Positions 53,539 to 62,316 of a stretch of DNA of 64,000 nucleotides are shown here, one piece after another; position 1 is the stretch's first letter, and every line of letters starts with the position of its first letter. The position numbers and the translations under genes are program-made. Source of the DNA: Sphingomonas sp. PsM26 (lineage in GTDB: Bacteria; Pseudomonadota; Alphaproteobacteria; Sphingomonadales; Sphingomonadaceae); NCBI GenBank assembly GCA_030433805.1, contig JARUXA010000004.1:208686-272685 (forward strand), given 5' to 3'. Below the pieces are notes generated by a model. It made no database searches and had not been told where the DNA came from. It saw only the letters and a list, made by a program, of their open reading frames with translations.

Positions 53539-54687
53539 ATGTACGATCGTCGTTCGTTTCTGAGTGCGGGTGTCGCCGGTATCGTGTTTGCCGCGCTCAG
53601 CCCGCGCATGGCGTTCGCTAAGGCGGAGACCGACAAGCGCTTCGTTTTCATCATCCAGCGCGGCGCGGCGGATGGGCTCGGGATCGTCGCGCCGGTCGGC
53701 GACCCGGCGTTTGCGGGCGCGCGGGGTGATCTTGTGCTCGATTTCGCGAGCGCGCCGAAGCTCGATTCGATGTTCGCGTTGCATCCCGCGATGGCGAGCG
53801 TGCAGGCGTTGTACGGGCAGAAGCAGGCGTTGTTCGCGCATGCGGTCGCCTCGCCGTATCGCGACCGGTCGCATTTCGACGGGCAGAACGTGCTCGAGAG
53901 CGGCGGGACGGGCGCGTATCAGCTCAAGGACGGCTGGATGAACCGGCTGCTCGGTGTGCTGCCGCCGACGCAGGCGAAGGCGATCGCGGTGTCGGCGACG
54001 GTGCCGCTCGCCTTGCGCGGGGCACATGACGTTTCCTCCTATGCGCCGTCGAGCTTGCCGCAGGCGTCGGACGATCTGATGCAGCGCGTTTCGATGCTGT
54101 ACGAAGGGGACAGCCAGCTCCACGCCTTGTGGAGCGAGGCGATGGGGACGCGTGCCTTGACCGGGGATCTGGCGGCGGGCGGCGGCGCGAATGCCGCCGC
54201 GACCGGGGCGCTTGCGGCACGGCTGATGGCGCCTGCGAACGGCGCGCGGATCGCGATGATCGAGACCGGCGGCTGGGACACGCATACCGGGCAACGCGCT
54301 CGGCTCGGCGCGCAGTTGAAGGGGCTGGATGCGATGATCGGCGCGCTTCAGGCCGGGCTGGGGCCGTTGTGGAACGATACGATGGTGCTGGTCGCGACCG
54401 AGTTCGGGCGGACCGTCGCGGTCAACGGGACCGGGGGGACCGACCACGGGACCGGGAGTTCGGCGATGTTGCTGGGCGGTGGGGTGCGGGGCGGGCGGGT
54501 GCTGGCGGATTGGCCGGGGCTGGCGCAGGCGGCGTTGTTCGAGGGGCGGGATTTGCGGCCGACGTTGCAGCTCGATGCGTTCATCGGCGGCGCGGTTGCG
54601 GGGCATTTCGGGGTGGAGCCAGCGAAGGCGATGGCGGCGCTGTTTCCGTCATCGCGGGGGACGGCGGCGGTGGCGGGGTTGGTGTAG
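53539..54687 (+). CDS. DUF1501 protein with Tat signal
   Basis: The 382-residue product opens MYDRRSFLSAGVAGIVFAAL, a twin-arginine signal (RRSFLS followed by a hydrophobic core). The family core resembles the sulfatase/alkaline phosphatase fold: MIETGGWDTHTGQ, VLVATEFGRTVAVNGTGGTDH and RDLRPTLQLDAFIGG. It follows the DUF1800 gene by 5 bases, the standard pair. The export route predicted, Tat, is encoded by tatABC at 62-63.5 kb. The function is unknown. Confidence 0.9.
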   Translation: MYDRRSFLSAGVAGIVFAALSPRMAFAKAETDKRFVFIIQRGAADGLGIVAPVGDPAFAGARGDLVLDFASAPKLDSMFALHPAMASVQALYGQKQALFAHAVASPYRDRSHFDGQNVLESGGTGAYQLKDGWMNRLLGVLPPTQAKAIAVSATVPLALRGAHDVSSYAPSSLPQASDDLMQRVSMLYEGDSQLHALWSEAMGTRALTGDLAAGGGANAAATGALAARLMAPANGARIAMIETGGWDTHTGQRARLGAQLKGLDAMIGALQAGLGPLWNDTMVLVATEFGRTVAVNGTGGTDHGTGSSAMLLGGGVRGGRVLADWPGLAQAALFEGRDLRPTLQLDAFIGGAVAGHFGVEPAKAMAALFPSSRGTAAVAGLV

Positions 54688-54708
54688 CGGCCCGTTGATA
54701 GAGTAACG

Positions 54709-54813
54709 CTTCCCCGGCGCAGGCCGGGCCCCAGTAGCGGGGACCGAGGTAGCTGGCGACAGCGTTTCGTTACCTCGACCTTCGCTACTGGGCCCCGGCC
54801 TGCGCCGGGGAAG
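54709..54813. repeat. REP-like palindromic element, CCCCGGC family, intergenic copy
   Basis: A 105-bp element has arms of the same family as 11403-11505 and the three copies in the Met/His-rich gene (CTTCCCCGGCGCAGGCCGGG, with one base missing in the left arm). It lies between the convergent stops of the DUF1501 gene and the acyl hydrolase gene, a site where it may act as a bidirectional terminator. Confidence 0.88.
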
Positions 54814-54830
54814 TGTAGGTCGGTGTAGGT

Positions 54831-56741
54831 TTACTGCGCCACCACCGGGAGCAACACCGCGCTCGCGCCGACGCTGCCGTGCTGGATCGTCACGGTCGCC
54901 TTCTTGTAGTCGCCCGGCTTCGCCAGGAAGATGTTGGGGACGAAGGTCTGCGGGTTGCGGTCATAGACCGGGAACAGCGACGACTGGACCTGCACCATGA
55001 TCTTGTGACCCGGCAGGAACTCATGGTTCACCGCGGGCAGGCGGAAGCGATATTCCTGCGTCTTGTTCGCCGGAATCGCGGTCGGCTTGGCGAAGCTGTC
55101 GCGATAGCGCCCACGGAAGATGTCGAGGCTGATCGCAAGCTGATAGCCGCCCATCTTGGGGTTGCTCGCGACTTCGTCGGGATAGACGTCGATCAGCTTG
55201 ACCACGACGTCGCCGTCGCTGCCCGTCGTCTTGGCGAAGATGTCCGCCCACGGCACGCCCGAGACCTTGACCGTCTTGGTCAGCACCGGGGTCGAATAGC
55301 TCATCACGTCGGTGCGGCCGTCGACCGAACGCTGGTCAGACACCAGCCACTCGCCCCAGCGTCCGTCCTCGAAATTGATTGGACGCGGGAGATAGGGGAC
55401 GGGGTTGGCGGGATCGGAGACGTAGCTGTCTCCACCATTCGCCGCGCGCTGGAAGCCGAGGCCCTTGTCCGCCTGGAGATACAGCGGCGTCAGCCCGGTG
55501 TCGCAGCCCTTGTCGCACGACAGCGGCCATTTCGGGAAATTGTCCCAATGGTTTGCACCAGTGTTGTAGATCGCCGCGGCGGGGAGCGAGACCGCCGGGC
55601 CATCCTTCAGATACTGGTTGAAGAAGGGCAGCACCATGTCTTCGCGATACTGCTGCGCGGTGTCGCCGTTCCACTGCAGCGGCCCGAGCGAGCGGCCTTC
55701 GCGGTTGACCTGGCTGTGCCGCCACGGGCCCATCACCAGATAGTTGTTCGACTGGTGCCCCGCCTTGACCAGTGCCTCATAGGCGCGGATGCCGCCCCAC
55801 ATGTCCTCGTGATCCCACAGGCCCTGTTCCCACAGCGTCGGAACGTTCGATGGGGTCGCGGCGAGCAGCGTGTCGAGCGCCTGGCCCGACCAGAAGCTGT
55901 CATAGGCCGGATGCTGGACCATGCGGTTCCAATAGGGGAGCTGGTCGTAGCCCGACTTCTTCGCCCAATCGCCCGCCGAGATCGTGCGGAAATTGTCGTA
56001 ATCGTCATAGCCACCCGACGGCGGGGACTTGCCAGCGCCCTTGTAGCCGGTCTGCGATCCGAGCCAGCCGATGTTGGGGAGACGGAACGCGCCGTAATGG
56101 AACCAGTCGTCGCCCATCCAGCCGTCGACCATCGGACTCTGGGGTGCGGCCACCTTGAGCGCGGGGTGCGGGTGGAGCAGCGCCATCGCGACGGTGAAAC
56201 CTTCGTAGGATGAGCCGATCATCCCGACGCGGCCGTTCGACTGCGGCAGGTTCGCCTTGTTCACCAGCCAGTCGATCGTGTCGTACGCGTCGGTGGTGTG
56301 ATCGACCTTGGTCTGGTTGAGCGGGCCGATCACCGGGCGCGTGACGACGTAATCGCCCTCCGAGCCGTATTTGCCGCGGATGTCCTGATAGACGCGGATG
56401 TAGCCGCCTTTGACGAACATCTCGTCGGCGAGCGGCAGCGTCGACAGCTCGCTCGTGCTGTCGGTCCGGTTGGCGCGGCCCTTGGCGTTATAGGGCGTGC
56501 GCGTCAGCACGATCGGTGCGTTGGTCAGGCCCTTGGCGTAGACGATCACGGTGTAGAGCTTGGTCCCGTCGCGCATCGGGATCATCGCCTCGCGCTTGAC
56601 ATAGTCGCGGCCGGTTTCGGGCGGGGTGAAGCTCTTCGGAATGTCGCCGCCGACGGGCGCCGCCGCCTGCTCCTGTGCCAGCGCTGGGGTGAGCGCGATC
56701 AACGCCGTAGTAGCGGCGAGCAGGAGCGACTTGGCGTGCAT
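54831..56741 (-). CDS. CocE/NonD-type hydrolase, alpha-amino acid ester hydrolase-like
   Basis: The 636-residue serine hydrolase has a signal peptide (MHAKSLLLAATTALIALTPA, cleaved near LAQ). The nucleophile elbow is GSSYEG, the form seen in alpha-amino acid ester hydrolases, with LWDHEDMWGG holding an acidic candidate and GPWRHSQVN holding the catalytic His. The C-terminal half is the jelly-roll domain of the X-Pro dipeptidyl-peptidase/CocE family (RPINFEDGRWGEW to QSSLFPVYDRN). Such enzymes hydrolyse or transfer acyl groups of amino acid esters and some beta-lactams; the natural substrate is unknown. The start is chosen for the signal peptide. Confidence 0.88.
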   Translation of the reverse strand: MHAKSLLLAATTALIALTPALAQEQAAAPVGGDIPKSFTPPETGRDYVKREAMIPMRDGTKLYTVIVYAKGLTNAPIVLTRTPYNAKGRANRTDSTSELSTLPLADEMFVKGGYIRVYQDIRGKYGSEGDYVVTRPVIGPLNQTKVDHTTDAYDTIDWLVNKANLPQSNGRVGMIGSSYEGFTVAMALLHPHPALKVAAPQSPMVDGWMGDDWFHYGAFRLPNIGWLGSQTGYKGAGKSPPSGGYDDYDNFRTISAGDWAKKSGYDQLPYWNRMVQHPAYDSFWSGQALDTLLAATPSNVPTLWEQGLWDHEDMWGGIRAYEALVKAGHQSNNYLVMGPWRHSQVNREGRSLGPLQWNGDTAQQYREDMVLPFFNQYLKDGPAVSLPAAAIYNTGANHWDNFPKWPLSCDKGCDTGLTPLYLQADKGLGFQRAANGGDSYVSDPANPVPYLPRPINFEDGRWGEWLVSDQRSVDGRTDVMSYSTPVLTKTVKVSGVPWADIFAKTTGSDGDVVVKLIDVYPDEVASNPKMGGYQLAISLDIFRGRYRDSFAKPTAIPANKTQEYRFRLPAVNHEFLPGHKIMVQVQSSLFPVYDRNPQTFVPNIFLAKPGDYKKATVTIQHGSVGASAVLLPVVAQ

Positions 56742-56824
56742 GGGCAACCTTTCGACACAAAGTGTATGCCGCGGGTGGTACACATGGTGTTCCAGGCAAA
56801 GCAACCGCTGATGTACCATCTCAA

Positions 56825-56955
56825 TCCTCCCCGAAACGGGGAGGGGGACCGCTCGGCTTCTTCAGCTGAGGGGTGGAGGGGGGCGTGCCACGGGCGGAAG
56901 CTCCCCTCCACCGTTCGCTGAATGCGCACGGTCCGCCTCCCCGTTCCGGGGAGGA
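56825..56955. repeat. REP-like palindromic element, TCCTCCCCG family
   Basis: A 131-bp element has arms TCCTCCCCGAAACGGGGAGG and the inverted arm ending CCGGGGAGGA. It is of the same kind as the one before ddl (42735-42882), with nested inverted pairs in its body. It lies in the 285-bp gap between the acyl hydrolase gene and argS; nothing else is recognisable there. Confidence 0.8.
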
Positions 56956-57026
56956 GCGAAGGTGATTTGAAGCCGCCCGTCACATCCGCTAAGGGGCGCG
57001 CTCGCAGACACCACCGGACGACCCCC

Positions 57027-58751
57027 ATGACCCTCTACACCCGTTTTGCCGCGCATATCGATGCGGCGCTCGATACGCTCGTCGCCGCGGGGGATCTGCC
57101 CGCCGACCTGTCGCGCGCCAACGTCACGGTCGAGCCGCCGCGCGACATCACGCACGGGGATCTCGCAACCAATGCCGCGATGGTGCTGGCCAAGCCCGCC
57201 AAGACCAACCCGCGCGCGCTCGCCGAGAAGATCGCGGCGCACCTGGAAGCGCTCGACGAGGTTTCGAGTGTTTCGGTCGCGGGGCCAGGCTTCATCAACA
57301 TGACGCTGACCGACGACACGTGGCGGACCGAATTGTCCGCGATCCATGACGCCGGCGGCGATTACGGCCGGTCGAACCGTGGTGCGGGTACGACGGTCAA
57401 TATCGAATATGTCTCGGCCAACCCTACGGGCCCGATGCACATGGGGCATTGCCGCGGCGCGGTCGTCGGCGATGCGCTGGCGGCGCTGCTCGAGTTCGCC
57501 GGGCACAAGGTCATCCGCGAATATTACGTCAACGATGCGGGCGGGCAGGTCGATGTCCTCGCGCGCTCGGTCCACCTGCGCTACCGCGAGGCGCTCGGCG
57601 AGAGCGTCGAGATCCCCGAGGGCCTGTATCCGGGCGACTATCTCGTCCCCGTCGGGCAGATGCTCGCGACCGAATTCGGCGACACCTATGTCGGCAAGCC
57701 CGAGGGCGAGTGGCTCGTGCTGTTCCGCACCCGCGCGGTCGCGGCGATGCTCGTGCTGATCAAGGCGGATCTCGCGCAGCTCGGCATCCATCACGACCTG
57801 TTCTCGTCGGAAGCCGAGCTTCAGGCGGCGGGCAAGCCCGAGGCGGCCGAGCACGATCTGCGCGCGCGCGACCTGATCTATGACGGCGTGCTCGAAGCGC
57901 CCAAGGGGCAGGAGCTCGAGGATTGGGAGCCGGTCGTGCTCCCGCTGTTCCGCTCGACCCAGTTCGGCGACGATCAGGATCGCCCGATCAAGAAGTCGAA
58001 CGGGCAGTGGACCTATTTCGGCGCGGATCTCGCGTATCATTACCAGAAGGCGCAGACCGCCGACGCGCTGATCGACATCTGGGGTGCCGACCATGCCGGG
58101 ACGGTCAAGCGGATCGTCGCGGCGGTGCAGGCGCTGACCGGCGGCAAGACGCGGTTCGACGTCAAGCTCGTCCAGATGGTGCGGCTGATGCGCAACGGCG
58201 AGCCGATCAAGATGTCGAAGCGCGCGGGCAATTTCGTCACGCTGGCGGATGTCGTGAACGAGGTCGGCAAGGACGTCGTCCGCTTCACCATGCTGACGCG
58301 CAAGGCCGATGCACAGATGGACTTCGACTTCGCCAAGGTGGTCGAGGCGTCGAAGGACAATCCCGTCTTCTACGTCAATTACGCGCATGCGCGGATCGCG
58401 TCGCTGCACCGCCGCGCGACCGAGGCGGGAATCAACTGCGACACGGTCGACCTGTCGCTGCTCGACACCGAGGACCTCGCACTGGTAAAGTTCGCGGCAC
58501 AGTTCCCGCGCATCGTCGACACCGCCGCAGCTGCGCGCGAGCCGCACCGGATTGCGTTCTATCTCTACGACTTGGCAGCATCGCTCCACGCGCTATGGAA
58601 TGTCGGTAACGATCGTCCGGATCGCCGCTTCCTGCTCGCCGACAATCCCGGCGTGACGTGTGCACGGCTGTTCCTGGCCGAAGGGGTCGGGCAGATTATC
58701 CGCAATGGCCTCGGCATCATGGGGGTGCAGGCGGTCCAGGAGATGAAGTGA
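57027..58751 (+). CDS. argS: Arginyl-tRNA synthetase
   Basis: The 574-residue class I synthetase charges tRNA-Arg. It has the HIGH-type motif PTGPMHMGHCRG (HMGH), the segment YVNDAGGQVD and the KMSKS-type KMSKRAGNFV (about residues 398-407), plus the C-terminal anticodon-binding domain. The start MTLYTRFAAHID is the normal N-terminus; the frame remains open upstream into the palindromic repeat but that part is not ArgS-like. Its last base is shared with the start of the next gene. Confidence 0.97.
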   Translation: MTLYTRFAAHIDAALDTLVAAGDLPADLSRANVTVEPPRDITHGDLATNAAMVLAKPAKTNPRALAEKIAAHLEALDEVSSVSVAGPGFINMTLTDDTWRTELSAIHDAGGDYGRSNRGAGTTVNIEYVSANPTGPMHMGHCRGAVVGDALAALLEFAGHKVIREYYVNDAGGQVDVLARSVHLRYREALGESVEIPEGLYPGDYLVPVGQMLATEFGDTYVGKPEGEWLVLFRTRAVAAMLVLIKADLAQLGIHHDLFSSEAELQAAGKPEAAEHDLRARDLIYDGVLEAPKGQELEDWEPVVLPLFRSTQFGDDQDRPIKKSNGQWTYFGADLAYHYQKAQTADALIDIWGADHAGTVKRIVAAVQALTGGKTRFDVKLVQMVRLMRNGEPIKMSKRAGNFVTLADVVNEVGKDVVRFTMLTRKADAQMDFDFAKVVEASKDNPVFYVNYAHARIASLHRRATEAGINCDTVDLSLLDTEDLALVKFAAQFPRIVDTAAAAREPHRIAFYLYDLAASLHALWNVGNDRPDRRFLLADNPGVTCARLFLAEGVGQIIRNGLGIMGVQAVQEMK

Positions 58752-59428
58752 TGCAGATCGGCGACCGGGACATGCGCGACAGCGACCGGCTTCCCTGGCT
58801 CGAAACGGTCGAGCAGGAGCGCGACGGGGCCGCGCCGGTCATCCGCATCGTCATGATGGTCGTCGGACTGCTGGCGCTGGTCGCTGTCGCGATCCTCGGG
58901 TACCGCTATTGGGACACGCATCGCGGGATCAACGGCGACGGCGCGCTGATTGCTGCGCCGCCCGGGGATTACAAGATTCGCCCGACCGAACCCGGCGGGA
59001 TGGTCGTGCAGGGCGAGGGCGACACCGCGATCGCGACGAGCAACGGCGACAGCATGGGCAATTCGTCGATCGACATGGCCGCCGCGCCCGAAGCGCCGGT
59101 CGCGGGAAAGAAGGTCGTCCCGCAGCGGATCGATTCGGGTGCCAGCAAGGCGGTGTCGGCGATCCCGGCGGCGGACGGCGCGGTAACCGGTGGCGCGGCG
59201 ATCCAATTGGGGTCGTTCGACACCGAGGCCGATGCCAACGACATCGGGAAGCGGATCGCCAAGCGCTACAGCTATCTCGCCGCGCTCGGCAGGTCGGTTC
59301 AGATGGCGCAGGTCAACGGGCGCACCGTGTATCGCCTTCGCGTCAATGCGGGGAGCGTGGGGGAGGCGAAAAGTCTGTGCGCCAAACTGGCGGCTGCGGG
59401 CCAGGCGTGCTTCGTTCCGCGCAGTTGA
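58751..59428 (+). CDS. SPOR domain membrane protein
   Basis: The 225-residue bitopic protein has a short cytoplasmic part, one membrane segment (about residues 32-52, IVMMVVGLLALVAVAILGY) and a variable region. A C-terminal SPOR domain (about 148-225) starts GAAIQLGSFDTEADANDI and ends CFVPR. The domain binds peptidoglycan lacking stem peptides, so a division-site location is likely. It starts on the last base of the argS stop and precedes nagZ. Confidence 0.9.
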   Translation: MQIGDRDMRDSDRLPWLETVEQERDGAAPVIRIVMMVVGLLALVAVAILGYRYWDTHRGINGDGALIAAPPGDYKIRPTEPGGMVVQGEGDTAIATSNGDSMGNSSIDMAAAPEAPVAGKKVVPQRIDSGASKAVSAIPAADGAVTGGAAIQLGSFDTEADANDIGKRIAKRYSYLAALGRSVQMAQVNGRTVYRLRVNAGSVGEAKSLCAKLAAAGQACFVPRS

Positions 59429-59476
59429 CGGCGTAGCCGGGGTGACGCGGCGGTCGGCGGACGATAGGACGATGGC

Positions 59477-60484
59477 ATGAAGCCCGTCATCTTCGGCCTG
59501 TCCGGCCCCGTCCTCACACCCGACGAACGCACTTTCTTCGCCGCGGTGGAGCCGGCGGGATATATCCTGTTCAAGCGCAACATCGTCGACCGGGCGCAGG
59601 TGCGCGCGCTGACCGACAGTCTGCGCGATCTGTCGGGACGCGTCGATCTGCCGATCCTGATCGATCAGGAAGGCGGCCGCGTTGCCCGAATGCGCGCGCC
59701 CGAATGGCCCGAGTTTCCGGCAGGTCCCGCATTCGATGCGCTGTACGAGATCGCGCCCATCTCCGCGATCGAGGCGGCCAAGGCGAATGCGCAGGCGATC
59801 GGGCTGATGCTCGCGGAGGTCGGCATCACGGTCGACTGCCTGCCGTTGCTCGACGTGGCGCAGCCCGACACGACCGAGGCGATCACCACACGCGCGCTCG
59901 GGTCCGAACCGCTGCGCGTCGCGGCGATGGGGCGGGCGATCCTCGACGGATTGCGGGCGGCGGGGGTCGTCGGCGTGGTCAAGCACATGCCTGGGCATGG
60001 TCGCGCCAAGGTCGATACGCATTACCACCTGCCGACGGTGACCGCGTCGGACGCCGAGCTGGCGATCGACCTCCAGCCGTTCATCGCGCTCAAGGGTGCG
60101 CCGATGGGGATGACGTCGCACATCGTGTTCGAGGCGTGGGACCGCGACCGCCCGGCAACGCTGTCGCCGGTGATCGTCGAGGACATCATCCGCCAGCGGA
60201 TCGGGTTCGACGGGCTGTTGATGACCGACGACATCGACATGAAGGCGCTGACGGGGAGCGCGGGCGACAAGGCCGCGGGGGCGATCGCGGCGGGGTGTGA
60301 CCTGGTGCTTGATTGCTGGGCGCGGATGGACGAGATGGTCGATATCGCCGCGCGGCTGGGCGAGATGTCGGACGTGTCGCGCGCACGGCTCGATCGCGCG
60401 ATGGCGACGGTGGCGGGCGCGCGCGAAGAGGGCGACATGGCCGCGCTGATCGCTCAGCGTGATGCGCTGCTCGCACTGGTATAG
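59477..60484 (+). CDS. nagZ: Beta-N-acetylhexosaminidase NagZ (GH3)
   Basis: The 335-residue glycoside hydrolase family 3 enzyme recycles peptidoglycan by cutting GlcNAc from anhydromuropeptides. It has IDQEGGRVARM, the KHMPGHGRAKVDTHYHLP loop with the catalytic His-Asp pair and LLMTDDIDMKAL, which holds the nucleophilic Asp. The length equals E. coli NagZ (341). It lies 48 bases after the SPOR gene and a palindromic repeat follows it. Confidence 0.96.
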   Translation: MKPVIFGLSGPVLTPDERTFFAAVEPAGYILFKRNIVDRAQVRALTDSLRDLSGRVDLPILIDQEGGRVARMRAPEWPEFPAGPAFDALYEIAPISAIEAAKANAQAIGLMLAEVGITVDCLPLLDVAQPDTTEAITTRALGSEPLRVAAMGRAILDGLRAAGVVGVVKHMPGHGRAKVDTHYHLPTVTASDAELAIDLQPFIALKGAPMGMTSHIVFEAWDRDRPATLSPVIVEDIIRQRIGFDGLLMTDDIDMKALTGSAGDKAAGAIAAGCDLVLDCWARMDEMVDIAARLGEMSDVSRARLDRAMATVAGAREEGDMAALIAQRDALLALV

Positions 60485-60514
60485 CCTTCGGCAGATTGGG
60501 GTTTTGGGGTAAAC

Positions 60515-60604
60515 CGTTCTCCTGCGAAAGCAGGAGTCCAGGAGTCTCGCGCGCGACAGCCGTGGCTCTGCGCGGCCCTGGGTTCCTGCCTTCGCAGGAA
60601 CACG
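60515..60604. repeat. REP-like palindromic element, CCTGCGAAAGCAGG family
   Basis: A 90-bp element has left arm CGTTCTCCTGCGAAAGCAGG and right arm CCTGCCTTCGCAGGAACACG, each itself a small palindrome. It fills much of the 234-bp gap between nagZ and scpA. Elements with this arm are frequent in sphingomonad intergenic DNA (general knowledge). No other feature is seen in the gap. Confidence 0.82.
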
Positions 60605-60718
60605 GTGGATGAGCATTCGATGGCAGCTTCTCCCGCGAGGCGGCTCACCGGCAACAGGACGCTGCACCCGATAAGCCGCTCCCCACGCCATCTTGAATTT
60701 GGTAGCGTTGCGCTACGC

Positions 60719-61462
60719 ATGACCGACACGCCCGAAACGCTGACGCTCGATATCGACGGGTGGGAAGGTCCGATGGACCTGCTGCTCGCGCTCGCCCGCA
60801 GCCAGAAGGTCGATCTCAAGCAAATCTCGATCCTCGCGCTGGTCGACCAGTATCTCCGATTTGTCGAAGAGGCGCAGGCTGCGCTGGAGCTTGCGGCGGA
60901 TTATCTCGTGATGGCGGCGTGGCTTGCCTATCTCAAGTCGGCGCTGCTGTTGCCGCGCGATCCGGAGGTCGAGCCGTCGCCCGAGGAACTCGCCTTGCGG
61001 CTGCAGCTTCGGCTCGAACGGTTGAACGCGATGCGCGAGGCCGGGGCGCGGCTCGTTGCGCGCGACCGGGTGGGGCGGGACGTGTTTACGCGCGGCGCGC
61101 CCGAGGGGCTGCGGACGACGCGCAAGGCGCTTTGGCAGGCGGAGATTTATGACCTGATCGCGGCGTACGGCGTCATCACCGCGCGGACGCGCCCGGTGAT
61201 GCACATCGTCGCGCATCGTCCCGTCATGACGTTGGAGGCGGCGCTTGCGCGGGTTTCACGGCTGGTCGGGGTGGAGATCGACTGGCGCCTGATCGAAACC
61301 TTCCTGCCGGCGGACGCACGCGGCCTGTTCCGCAAGTCCGCGCTGGCGTCGTCGTTCCTCGCCGCGTTGGAGCTTGCCAAGCAAGGCAAGGTCGAATTGC
61401 GACAGCAGTCGCCGTTCGCGCCGCTGTATATCCGCGCGATCGGCGCGGCGGCGACGGCATGA
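60719..61462 (+). CDS. scpA: Segregation and condensation protein A
   Basis: The 247-residue kleisin partners SMC in chromosome condensation. The opening LDIDGWEGPMDLLLALARSQ is typical of ScpA. AADYLVMAAWLAYLKSALLLP follows and the C-terminal winged-helix region ends PFAPLYIRAI. The start at 60719 is used because the open frame upstream runs through the palindromic repeat. It overlaps scpB by four bases (ATGA). Confidence 0.94.
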   Translation: MTDTPETLTLDIDGWEGPMDLLLALARSQKVDLKQISILALVDQYLRFVEEAQAALELAADYLVMAAWLAYLKSALLLPRDPEVEPSPEELALRLQLRLERLNAMREAGARLVARDRVGRDVFTRGAPEGLRTTRKALWQAEIYDLIAAYGVITARTRPVMHIVAHRPVMTLEAALARVSRLVGVEIDWRLIETFLPADARGLFRKSALASSFLAALELAKQGKVELRQQSPFAPLYIRAIGAAATA

Positions 61463-62034
61463 CGCCGCCCGATGCCACGGTCCGTGCGGTGGAAGCGGTG
61501 CTGTTCGCCTCGACCGAGCCGATGACCGCGGATGCCATCCGGAATCATCTCGGCGGGATCGACGTCCGCAGCGCGCTGGCGACGTTGCAGGCGGATTATG
61601 CGGGGCGTGGGATCGAACTCGTTCGCCGGGGCGAGCGATGGCATTTCCAGACCGCCGCCGACATGGCGCATCTGCTCCGCCGCACGCATGAGGAACCGCG
61701 AAAGCTCAGCCGCGCCGGGATCGAGACGCTGGCGATCATCGCCTATCACGAACCCGCGACGCGCGCGGAAATCGAGGCGATCCGGGGTGTGCAGATTTCG
61801 AAGGGAACGCTCGACGTGCTGATGGAGGCGGGCTGGATCCGCCCCGCCGGGCGGCGTGAAGTTCCCGGGCGCCCATTGCTCTATGCGACCACCGCCGCGT
61901 TCCTCGCGCACTTCGGGCTGGCGACGCGGCGCGATCTGCCCGGGCTCGAGGATCTGAAGGCGGCGGGGCTGCTTGACCCGGTCGATCTGCAGTTTGAAAC
62001 TATGGAGGTGGCAAAGCCGTACGATGAAGACTAG
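61459..62034 (+). CDS. scpB: Segregation and condensation protein B
   Basis: The 191-residue double winged-helix protein joins the SMC-ScpA complex. Typical stretches are VEAVLFASTEPMTADAIRNH, AGIETLAIIAYHEPATRAEIE and RGVQISKGTLDVLMEAGWI. It overlaps scpA (ATGA) and is followed by tatA after 27 bases. Confidence 0.95.
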   Translation: MTPPDATVRAVEAVLFASTEPMTADAIRNHLGGIDVRSALATLQADYAGRGIELVRRGERWHFQTAADMAHLLRRTHEEPRKLSRAGIETLAIIAYHEPATRAEIEAIRGVQISKGTLDVLMEAGWIRPAGRREVPGRPLLYATTAAFLAHFGLATRRDLPGLEDLKAAGLLDPVDLQFETMEVAKPYDED

Positions 62035-62061
62035 ATAGAACGAATTCCTAGGAGATTGACC

Positions 62062-62298
62062 ATGGGTGGTTTCAGCCTTGTGCATTGGCTCATTTTCGGC
62101 GTTATCGCCATCCTCGTACTGGGCGGCGGTCGCTTTTCCAGCATGATGGGTGACGTCGCCAAGGGCATCAAGCAGTTCAAGAAGGGTATGGCCGAAGAGG
62201 ACGAACCGGGCCGCGAACCGAGCCGGATCGAAGCAAAGGCCGCCGCAGACCCGGTGTTCGACCGCGACGGCAACCGCGTGCGTGACCGCGAAGTCTGA
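62062..62298 (+). CDS. tatA: Sec-independent translocase subunit TatA
   Basis: The 78-residue protein has one N-terminal membrane span (about residues 4-22, [19 protein letters not shown]), then the amphipathic helix [19 protein letters not shown] and a polar tail. It oligomerises to form the Tat export path. AGGAGAT lies 6-12 bases before the ATG at 62062; a TTG six bases earlier is an alternative. Likely cargo in this window includes the Rieske and DUF1501 proteins. Confidence 0.95.
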   Translation: MGGFSLVHWLIFGVIAILVLGGGRFSSMMGDVAKGIKQFKKGMAEEDEPGREPSRIEAKAAADPVFDRDGNRVRDREV

Positions 62299-62316
62299 TT
62301 TCGGACGGATAGCCGC

